Shown piece after piece: positions 1 to 5,002 of a stretch of DNA of 5,002 nucleotides; position 1 is the first letter of the stretch, and the number at the start of each line of letters is the position of its first letter. The notes beneath the pieces were generated by a model. It was given only the letters and a program-made list of their open reading frames with translations, did not search any database and was not told the origin of the DNA. Origin of the DNA: Flavobacteriales bacterium UBA4585 (lineage in GTDB: Bacteria > Bacteroidota > Bacteroidia > Flavobacteriales > Schleiferiaceae); assembly GCA_949487015.1 (NCBI GenBank), contig CATAQZ010000196.1:1-5002 (forward strand). The letters are read 5' to 3'. A program made the translations under genes and the position numbers.

Positions 1-467
1 AGAATCAACATCATGTATAATGTCCACTGCGGCGCTCCGGTCCACCAGAGGTGCGTAAACCCCAATAAAATACCGATTCCCAATAATTTACCCGAATAAG
101 CATGGGCTGCAAGCTCTTTCCCAAACTTTAGAAAAGAAACCACATAAGTGAAGCACTCCATGAGTAAGGCAATTCTAATCCACCACAGCTGCGGTCTAAA
201 AATCTCCGGACGCCAAAGCCAAATAGCAGTACCTACGCCAAGCCAGAAGATTAAATCCGCAATGCTATCTGCGCGGCGCATTAGCGGTGTAGCAATACCA
301 AAGTAACGCGCAATAATGCCGTCCAAAATATCACCAATAAGCGCAAACCAAATGATTGCAACCACCACCGGCCCCACCCATGCATCTGGTAACCTTGCAA
401 GATAAATAACCAACGGAGCAGAAAGAACCCGACTAAAGATCAGGCCCCAAGGAAGGATGTATTTCAT
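1..467 (-). CDS. CDP-alcohol phosphatidyltransferase-like membrane protein (partial, 3' end outside window)
   Basis: Reading from the ATG at 467 to the left edge gives 155 open codons. Seen: residues 46-71 hold the CDP-alcohol phosphotransferase signature, with Asp46, Asp49-Gly50, Ala53-Arg54, Asp67 and Asp71 in the expected spacing. These acidic residues bind metal and the CDP-diacylglycerol or CDP-alcohol substrate in the family. Hydrophobic stretches near residues 8-24, 31-48, 68-85, 97-113 and 127-142 fit the multi-helix membrane topology. Odd: the position that is usually Gly in the signature is Met63, within TPLMRRADSIAD. Family knowledge: such enzymes join an alcohol such as glycerol phosphate, serine or inositol phosphate to a phosphatidyl group in the inner membrane; the substrate here cannot be assigned. 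The gene starts 17 bases after the upstream regulator gene and is probably cotranscribed with it. No Shine-Dalgarno sequence is seen. Family assignment is firm, exact reaction unknown. Confidence 0.85.
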   Translation of the reverse strand, partial: MKYILPWGLIFSRVLSAPLVIYLARLPDAWVGPVVVAIIWFALIGDILDGIIARYFGIATPLMRRADSIADLIFWLGVGTAIWLWRPEIFRPQLWWIRIALLMECFTYVVSFLKFGKELAAHAYSGKLLGIGILLGFTHLWWTGAPQWTLYMMLI

Positions 468-484
468 AGTTTGAAAAGGTACGG

Positions 485-1069
485 CTATTTCATGATGCGG
501 TGCATCGTAGACTTTGAAACACCGAAGTAACTAGCAATCTCAGTTTGCGTACAATACAACTCAATTCCAGGAAATCTTGCTTTAGTCTCTTCCCAATAGG
601 CTTTTTTATCCTGATGTTTCAGCTTGATCAAACGCAGTTTCCGCATTTGAAGAAAGTGCGCATTTATTCGATACAGAATAGAACGAAACTGAGGATGTGA
701 ATAAACGAATTCACGCCAATTTTTTGCAGATAATCGGTACGCAGTTGTATGGGTATACATTTTCGCAGAGCTTACAGTTAGCTTACCCCACATCAAGTTC
801 TTTTCGTCACAAACAAAAAGTCCCGGCTCAATCATCCCATTGAGCATGGTTGTTCCGTCCTCAAGATCCACCTTATCAAAACCGTACCCTGCCTGAATGA
901 ACCAGACATACCCGTCTTTTTGACCGGATCCCCATATTTGTTCACCCGGGGTAAAATGAAAAGGCCCCTCGAATAGCGTACCGAAGGAGAGAAAGTCTGG
1001 AAACTTCTCCGGTAAACCGGTCATATCAGCCAATCGTGCGGCAATTACTTCTGTTTTTGATCTAGGCAT
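485..1069 (-). CDS. Crp/Fnr-like transcriptional regulator (second of overlapping pair)
   Basis: This encodes 194 residues, the usual length for Bacteroidota Crp/Fnr-like proteins. Residues about 35-115 resemble a cyclic-nucleotide-binding-type beta roll (TPGEQIW near 40, IEPGLFV near 80). A long dimerisation-like helix follows at about 125-152, and a C-terminal helix-turn-helix at about 172-192 (TQTEIASYFGVSKSTMHRI). Seen: there is no recognisable phosphate-binding cassette of the Gly-Glu...Arg-Ala type, so cAMP binding is doubtful; there is also no cysteine cluster of the Fnr iron-sulfur kind. The protein ends directly after the recognition helix, without the usual short wing extension. Its ATG lies inside the end of the upstream regulator gene (8-base overlap), which suggests translational coupling. 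The CDP-alcohol phosphatidyltransferase-like gene follows at 17 bases. Inference: a DNA-binding regulator whose signal and targets are unknown; it could act on its own operon or the divergent secretion-cargo genes. Confidence 0.8.
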   Translation of the reverse strand: MPRSKTEVIAARLADMTGLPEKFPDFLSFGTLFEGPFHFTPGEQIWGSGQKDGYVWFIQAGYGFDKVDLEDGTTMLNGMIEPGLFVCDEKNLMWGKLTVSSAKMYTHTTAYRLSAKNWREFVYSHPQFRSILYRINAHFLQMRKLRLIKLKHQDKKAYWEETKARFPGIELYCTQTEIASYFGVSKSTMHRIMK

Positions 1070-1661
1070 CGGTCAAGGCTTCTTTAAGAAAGGTCTTAAG
1101 CGACGAATTTGAAATACCTAAGAAATTCGCCAATTCTTGCCGCGGTAAAGCCGCAGCTATTTTACTGTGTTCACGTATCCATTTTACGGAATATTCGTGC
1201 CGGTCCAATCCATGATTATTTATGTAATGTTGATATTGATAACTGCACAACAGCGAACGTTGAAGTTTAAATGCTACCATCAATTTCTTTAGTGGATGCT
1301 CATCCGGCACATTGGTATCAATGGAATACAAAACAGTATCCTCTAAAACGTGCCATTTAGTTTCCATTCGATTGAGCTCTTCGTGTATTTCTAGGTTAAA
1401 CAGTAAATCACCCGTGGTATAAAAATGAGACCAATTCAACAGCGTTTCCAATCGATGACTCACACCAATAACCCCCTTTAGTACAAGCGTAATGTGATTA
1501 TTCAAATCTGGCAGTTTCGATTCGATCGCCCCTTGTGGAAGCGAAATTTTTTCAAAGACCAATTCTTCCGAAGCATTTGCCAGCATTACACGGTCATCAG
1601 GATGCAATAATTCTTTTAGAATATTGAGGATTTCAGCGGTATGTAAAGGTTGTTGAGTCAA
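1062..1661 (-). CDS. Crp/Fnr-like transcriptional regulator (first of overlapping pair; start uncertain)
   Basis: From a TTG at 1661 this encodes 199 residues. The reading frame stays open back to another TTG at 1757 (231 residues), with one more TTG at 1700; the first in-frame ATG is at 1586 and would remove part of the N-terminal helix. I prefer 1661 because the product then has family length and begins TQQPLHTAEILNIL, whereas the extra 32 residues are cysteine-rich and not family-like. Numbered from 1661, a beta roll occupies about 30-115 (TTGDLLFNLE, WHVLEDTVLYSID), a dimerisation helix about 122-150, and a helix-turn-helix about 172-196 (LPRQELANFLGISNSSLKTF). As in many Bacteroidota members, no cAMP-binding cassette is visible. 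Its last codons contain the start of the next regulator gene (shared bases 1062-1069), so the two are coupled. Both are Crp-like but diverged, so any duplication is old. Ligand and targets are unknown. Confidence 0.75.
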   Translation of the reverse strand: MTQQPLHTAEILNILKELLHPDDRVMLANASEELVFEKISLPQGAIESKLPDLNNHITLVLKGVIGVSHRLETLLNWSHFYTTGDLLFNLEIHEELNRMETKWHVLEDTVLYSIDTNVPDEHPLKKLMVAFKLQRSLLCSYQYQHYINNHGLDRHEYSVKWIREHSKIAAALPRQELANFLGISNSSLKTFLKEALTDA

Positions 1662-1850
1662 AATGAAACGTCTTGTGGTATGAATATAGCGAATTAGCAA
1701 AACACAGCATACATATATCTTAAAACATTGTTTTTCAGATGCTTTCTGCCATATCAATTACAATTTCATTTCTTCATTTTGGACAATTTGAAACAACGAG
1801 GTGAATTTCCTTTTTGAAATTCGTGAAATCAACTAATAAAACTTTCTATT
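1662..1850. promoter_or_regulatory. Divergent intergenic region, probable promoters and operator
   Basis: This roughly 190-base stretch separates the minus-strand regulator operon from the plus-strand secreted-protein operon and must hold promoters for both, unless the minus-strand gene really begins at 1757. I found no clean match to the Bacteroidota -7 motif TAnnTTTG at a proper distance from a -33 TTTG on either strand, so no promoter position is proposed. GAAA-containing words recur in TTTGAAACAAC (1787-1797), TTTGAAATTC (1813-1822) and GTGAAATCAAC (1823-1833), close to the plus-strand start. Confidence 0.45.
1803..1822. repeat. Short perfect inverted repeat upstream of the secreted-protein operon
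   Basis: GAATTTC (1803-1809) and GAAATTC (1816-1822) are exact reverse complements separated by six bases, CTTTTT. Two wobble pairs could extend the arms outwards by two bases. The repeat ends 28 bases before the ATG at 1851. Twofold symmetry with a short spacer fits a dimeric regulator such as the Crp/Fnr-like proteins encoded next door, but it differs from the classical CRP and FNR half-sites. It could equally be a weak RNA hairpin in the 5' leader, or chance in A/T-rich DNA. Confidence 0.35.
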
Positions 1851-2675
1851 ATGAAAAGAATTCTACTCGCATTGTGTGTCTTTTTCGGCATGCAATCTAA
1901 TGCACAAATCTGTACGCCTGATACGGCCGTACCATCCTTAGGAGCTATCGGCTATCCTTCATTAGAATGGTCTGGGATGTGGGTCAACGGAGAAACTCCA
2001 TCATTTGCGTGTGACAGCACGCAACCCATGATGAATCTTGCAGCAGTTGTTGGTCAACCATTTGAGGCTACACTAACAGGAATGTTGGGAGATACCTTCC
2101 CATCTGGAGGATTGCTTGTACAAACGGTTCAATCTGCCTTTTTGTACACCACCGCCATTCCTTCATGGCTGACGTGGGATGCATCGGATTCAGTTTTTTA
2201 TCCAGGTCCTGCAAATAAAACGTGTATTAAGTTATCTGGAACGCCAACCTTAGCAGATACGACATTCTACATCCCAAGCGTTGGGGTTGAAAGTGGTTTT
2301 TGGACGAGCTGGTATCAAATAACAGGAAATATTTTCTCCTTCCCCGCCATTGATACGTTTGGCTTCTGTCATAACGTTCGTGTTTTTAAAGACTATACAG
2401 GCATCGAAGATTTACCGATCGCTACGATGAGCCTCTCGCCTAACCCGACGAGCGATTACGTGCACCTGAACTTTAACCAGCCTGTAGTTAATGACGATCT
2501 TCAAGCACAAATCACGATCTATAATATCATTGGCAATAAGATGGAAGTAACCTTCAATAAAACTGCTTCCAATGCTTTAGATATAGATGTTTCTCATCTC
2601 CCTTCAGGAAATTACTGGCTTACCATAGATGTAGGTAAAGGAATCCTTAGGGAAGAATTCATTGTAACCCACTAG
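1851..2675 (+). CDS. T9SS type A sorting domain-containing secreted protein of unknown function
   Basis: This encodes 274 residues. A signal peptide covers residues 1-19 (Lys-Arg, hydrophobic core, cleavage probably after NAQ). The mature part has an unrecognised N-terminal region at about 20-180. Within it, residues 103-134 (IPSWLTWDAS...KLSGTPTLAD) resemble the strand pattern of putative Ig / cadherin-like domains, in which the phrases 'P-x-W-L-x-W-D' and 'L-x-G-T-P-T' recur. Mature cysteines at 21, 54, 125 and 173 could form two disulfides in the periplasm. Residues about 192-274 are a type A C-terminal sorting domain: LSPNPTSDYVHLNF, ITIYNIIGNKM, and VSHLPSGNYWLTID before the final strand. 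Family knowledge: this domain directs export across the outer membrane by T9SS and is usually removed, with the protein then released or attached to the surface. It is first in an apparent operon, 2 bases before the hydrolase gene. No catalytic motif is visible; adhesion or binding is only a guess. Confidence 0.88.
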   Translation: MKRILLALCVFFGMQSNAQICTPDTAVPSLGAIGYPSLEWSGMWVNGETPSFACDSTQPMMNLAAVVGQPFEATLTGMLGDTFPSGGLLVQTVQSAFLYTTAIPSWLTWDASDSVFYPGPANKTCIKLSGTPTLADTTFYIPSVGVESGFWTSWYQITGNIFSFPAIDTFGFCHNVRVFKDYTGIEDLPIATMSLSPNPTSDYVHLNFNQPVVNDDLQAQITIYNIIGNKMEVTFNKTASNALDIDVSHLPSGNYWLTIDVGKGILREEFIVTH

Positions 2676-2677
2676 CC

Positions 2678-4069
2678 ATGTTCGCTTGCTGGACAAAACC
2701 AAACCTCAAGCACCTGCTGGTGCTTGGGGTTTTCTTTACACTCCCTCTTTCGGCGCAATTCGCGTTTGAGGGCCCCATTCCCGCCATAACTAGCGGCTAT
2801 GGATCCTTTGGTAACGACAGTGTTGTTCATGAATTCTTCACCGTAAATCCAGATTCACTTCTAGAATGTAACGACACCGTTCGCGGCATCATTTCCTACC
2901 CCTACAATGCAAATGGCCCCCTACCTGTATTACTCTCTTTCCCGGGAGGTAGTTATGTAGACGTTAGCGATTCGAATTACTTCAAATCTCAAGAGTTTTA
3001 CCAGACGTTTGTAGCGAGTAATGGTTACGTATCAGCAACGGCTCAATACAGTAGCGCCGCTAGAAGTGAGGAAGGTTGCGCCTATCTATGGACAACGGAA
3101 CTGATGAAAAGCCGCAGCAATCTTGTGGACTCCACTAGAATGGGTATGCGCGGCTACAGCTGGGGTGCGGGAATAGCAAACTGGCTTTCTTTAACGATGT
3201 ATAATGATCGTAACTGGGGATCAAACGGACGATTCGTTTGGCCCGATGCCGGGGCAAGTTTTATAGGATGGCACGAGAATTGGCCCGACGACATCACACG
3301 CCAGACAGATAGCGGATTAGCCGCCATGCCAGATGATGTATTGTACCTCATGACAATGCACGACCTTGACAATACAACCGATCCTAGAACGGGTGTAGAC
3401 ATCTATAACTTTATGGGTGTACCGGATTCGAACAAAGAATTTTATGTCATTAAAGGTGATACCGTCAACAACTATATCTATTGGGCCAGTCACTTTACAC
3501 AAAGCACCTATGCAAGAGATTCCACCCAGTTTACAACGTACATCACCAAACACGATGCGCTAGACTATTGGTTCGGAACACGCATGCTACATGCAGTTAT
3601 GGAAACCGCTTGGAACAATGACCCGCTTGCAAGACGGATATGCCTAGGAGATGGCGATTCGCTACAAACCACCTATGCAAATGGACAACTGCGAGGACCT
3701 ATTGTCACGGATACACCATGGATGACCATGTTCGAATCATGGAATTCAGGTGCCGGGTACATGAATCCTTGCGAGGTGACCTGGAATATGCGTCAATACG
3801 TAACCGCAGATGCTTGTTTCACGCTCAATTTACCCGAAGTGGACGACTACGACGACTTCACTGTATACCCGAATCCTGCAGCAATAGGTCAAATGATTAC
3901 CATCAGCTCAGACGTTAAAGTGGAGCGAATTCGAGTCTACAATGAATTAGGTCGACTCATTATGGAATCTAAAAATGACACGTTCACACTAGACCGTTCA
4001 GGACTTTATGTCCTAGACATCCAGTTTGAGACGGGAACAAACCATAGAGGAACCTTTATAATACAGTAA
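2678..4069 (+). CDS. Secreted alpha/beta hydrolase with T9SS type A sorting domain (paralogue 1)
   Basis: This encodes 463 residues. The signal peptide is unusual: a 12-residue N-region (MFACWTKPNLKH), then a hydrophobic core ending LPLSAQ at 27. The paralogue downstream begins MKKLL where this protein has LKHLL, so the first nine codons are an extension; no ATG exists closer to the core. The hydrolase domain spans about 60-320: oxyanion-loop motif FPGG at 88-91 after a hydrophobic strand, and nucleophile elbow GYSWG at 159-163 with Ser161 as presumed nucleophile. Candidate acids are Asp229, Asp231 and Asp235, and candidate histidines His272 (ASHFT) and His292 (KHDALDYW); all are conserved in the paralogue. 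The sorting domain lies at about 393-463 (VYPNPAAIGQMITI, RVYNELGRLIM, LDRSGLYVLDI). The fold suggests a carboxylesterase-type enzyme acting outside the cell; the substrate is unknown. It lies 2 bases from both neighbours, and a terminator-like hairpin overlaps its signal-peptide codons. Confidence 0.87.
   Translation: MFACWTKPNLKHLLVLGVFFTLPLSAQFAFEGPIPAITSGYGSFGNDSVVHEFFTVNPDSLLECNDTVRGIISYPYNANGPLPVLLSFPGGSYVDVSDSNYFKSQEFYQTFVASNGYVSATAQYSSAARSEEGCAYLWTTELMKSRSNLVDSTRMGMRGYSWGAGIANWLSLTMYNDRNWGSNGRFVWPDAGASFIGWHENWPDDITRQTDSGLAAMPDDVLYLMTMHDLDNTTDPRTGVDIYNFMGVPDSNKEFYVIKGDTVNNYIYWASHFTQSTYARDSTQFTTYITKHDALDYWFGTRMLHAVMETAWNNDPLARRICLGDGDSLQTTYANGQLRGPIVTDTPWMTMFESWNSGAGYMNPCEVTWNMRQYVTADACFTLNLPEVDDYDDFTVYPNPAAIGQMITISSDVKVERIRVYNELGRLIMESKNDTFTLDRSGLYVLDIQFETGTNHRGTFIIQ
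2701..2737 (+). terminator. Intrinsic-terminator-like hairpin inside the 5' end of the hydrolase gene
   Basis: Bases 2701-2714 pair with 2719-2732 as a 14-pair stem closing a four-base loop (TGCT), with one G-T wobble at 2706/2727. The stem is G/C-rich towards the loop, is preceded by an A-rich stretch (ACAAAACCAAA) and runs into TTTTCTTT at 2730-2737. This is the usual layout of a Rho-independent terminator. It begins 25 bases after the stop of the preceding gene, the expected place for that gene's terminator, yet it lies in codons about 8-20 of the next gene. It may terminate, attenuate or affect translation start; only the pairing is seen directly. Confidence 0.65.
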
Positions 4070-4071
4070 TT

Positions 4072-5002
4072 ATGAAAAAGCTCTTAGTTCTATTTTTTCT
4101 ACCGGTTTTAGTTTCCGCTCAGTTCGCTTACGAGGGACCGATTCCGAAAATAACCTCAGGCTATGGATCTTTCGGAAATGTTCCATTTGAAAGTGCATTT
4201 TTTCAATTGGTCCCCGATTCCACGTATGAGTGTACCGATACTGTTCGTTGCATCATCACTTATCCTACGAATGCAACGGGAATTCTTCCTACTGTATTCC
4301 GCTTCCCAGGTGCATCAAACGCGAATCTACCCGATAGTGTGTATTGGCAAGAAAGTAAATTTTACCGTGAGTTTGTTGCGAGTAACGGTTACGTCAGTGT
4401 AACGATGCAATACAACGACGGGTATGCAGAAGGTTGCTCCTATTATCTCTTAGATAAAGTGACTTCACTTTATCCGAATTTAATAGATACCTCACGCGTA
4501 GGCATCCATGGAATGAGTCACGGCGCATCTACAACGAACTGGTTGAGCTTAAAAAAGTACATCAACGACGGTTGGGGAGCAAACGGCAGGTTTGCATGGG
4601 CGGATGCAGGTGCAAGTTTTATTGGTCTTCGAGAAGACTGGCCCAGCGACATGGCTACTCAAAGCGATAGCGGTCTTGCGGCAATGCCGGACGACGTATT
4701 GTACTTAATGACGCTATCTGACTGGGATCAAGTCCCTGATCCACGCACGTTGGTTGATATGTATCTTTTCATGGGGGTACCTGATTCGAATAAAGAATTC
4801 ATGATCATACGCGGGGATACGGTGAACAACTACATCTATTGGGCGACCCACTTTACCACCAATTCTTGGGATAATGATTCATCCCAATTCAGTGTCTATG
4901 TTACGAAACACGATGCATTGGATTATTGGTTAGGAACCCGTTTACTGCATAGCTTAATGGCTGCAGCTTGGGATAACGACCCGGTTGCTCGTCGCATCTG
5001 CA
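4072..5002 (+). CDS. Secreted alpha/beta hydrolase (paralogue 2; partial, 3' end outside window)
   Basis: From the ATG at 4072 the frame is open for 310 codons to the right edge. The signal peptide is standard: MKKLLVLFFLPVLVSAQ, probably cut after Gln17. From there the protein aligns with the preceding hydrolase with only one two-residue gap, about 179 of 294 positions identical by manual count, so it is a tandem duplicate. The oxyanion loop reads FPGAS at 78-82 instead of FPGGS, and the nucleophile elbow is GMSHG at 147-151 (Ser149) instead of GYSWG. The candidate acid region (SDWDQVPDPR), ATHFT and KHDALDYW are kept. The second half, including PDDVLYLMT, FMGVPDSNKEF and GDTVNNYIYWA, is nearly unchanged. 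A T9SS sorting domain is expected past the edge by analogy but is not seen. It starts 2 bases after the previous stop and is likely cotranscribed. The substrate is unknown, probably different from that of its neighbour. Confidence 0.86.
   Translation, partial: MKKLLVLFFLPVLVSAQFAYEGPIPKITSGYGSFGNVPFESAFFQLVPDSTYECTDTVRCIITYPTNATGILPTVFRFPGASNANLPDSVYWQESKFYREFVASNGYVSVTMQYNDGYAEGCSYYLLDKVTSLYPNLIDTSRVGIHGMSHGASTTNWLSLKKYINDGWGANGRFAWADAGASFIGLREDWPSDMATQSDSGLAAMPDDVLYLMTLSDWDQVPDPRTLVDMYLFMGVPDSNKEFMIIRGDTVNNYIYWATHFTTNSWDNDSSQFSVYVTKHDALDYWLGTRLLHSLMAAAWDNDPVARRIC

Noticed and set aside
1662..1757. Short cysteine-rich N-terminal extension of the first regulator, considered as a membrane or metal-binding segment
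   Set aside because: It has no ATG, exceeds family length, and shows no ordered CxxC motif; it is better explained as leader DNA.
3154..3553. Two minus-strand open frames (3402-3154 and 3553-3317) antisense to the first hydrolase gene
   Set aside because: They overlap each other and a well-supported gene with paralogue conservation on the plus strand, and their translations show no recognisable motif.
3640..3918. Plus-strand open frame of 92 codons in another frame of the first hydrolase gene
   Set aside because: It lies wholly within the supported coding frame, including the sorting domain, and its Arg/His/Cys-rich translation looks like an out-of-frame shadow.
4040..4071. Promoter-like TATAAT (4056-4061) just before the second hydrolase gene
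   Set aside because: It lies within the coding end of the previous gene, lacks a convincing upstream element, and classical TATAAT boxes are not the norm in Bacteroidota; the 2-base gap favours cotranscription.
4163..4402. Plus-strand open frame of 79 codons inside the second hydrolase gene
   Set aside because: The frame starting at 4072 aligns residue by residue with the upstream paralogue across this stretch, so this is an out-of-frame shadow.
1..5002. CRISPR arrays, tRNA or rRNA genes, insertion sequences, defence systems
   Set aside because: No regularly spaced repeats, cloverleaf-like sequences, transposase-like frames with terminal inverted repeats, or recognisable defence genes were seen; the only repeat at gene scale is the hydrolase duplication.

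Overview
The window looks like a chromosomal segment from a Bacteroidota bacterium, most likely of the Flavobacteriales. Three secreted-protein genes carry features of the type IX secretion system (T9SS): signal peptides ending in Ala-Gln and, in the two whose 3' ends are visible, a type A C-terminal sorting domain. The start codons lack Shine-Dalgarno sequences, as is usual in this phylum, and base composition is moderate. Genus and species cannot be told from this sequence.

Layout. The left third (1-1661) is read on the minus strand as a compact three-gene unit. In transcription order it holds a Crp/Fnr-like regulator (1661-1062), a second Crp/Fnr-like regulator overlapping it by 8 bases (1069-485), and, 17 bases further on, a membrane CDP-alcohol phosphatidyltransferase-like enzyme that runs off the left edge (467-1). 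A divergent non-coding region of about 190 bases (1662-1850) follows and holds one clear short inverted repeat. The right two thirds (1851-5002) are read on the plus strand. They hold a cysteine-containing T9SS cargo protein of unknown function (1851-2675) and two tandem paralogous secreted alpha/beta hydrolases (2678-4069, and 4072 to the right edge). Both gaps between these three genes are only 2 bases.

How the genes may work together. The plus-strand genes look like an operon for proteins exported by Sec and then secreted or surface-attached by T9SS. The two hydrolases share about 60% of residues by manual alignment but differ next to the presumed catalytic serine and in the oxyanion-hole loop, which suggests different substrates or loss of activity in one copy. 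A strong terminator-like hairpin lies inside the signal-peptide codons of the first hydrolase. It may end or attenuate transcription between the cargo gene and the hydrolases. The two regulators are divergent from this cluster and could control it or the lipid-synthesis gene, but nothing in the sequence proves either.

No RNA genes, insertion sequences or CRISPR arrays were seen. No complete new defence or mobile system is evident. The most interesting points are the hairpin in coding sequence, the divergent tandem hydrolases and the overlapping pair of regulators.
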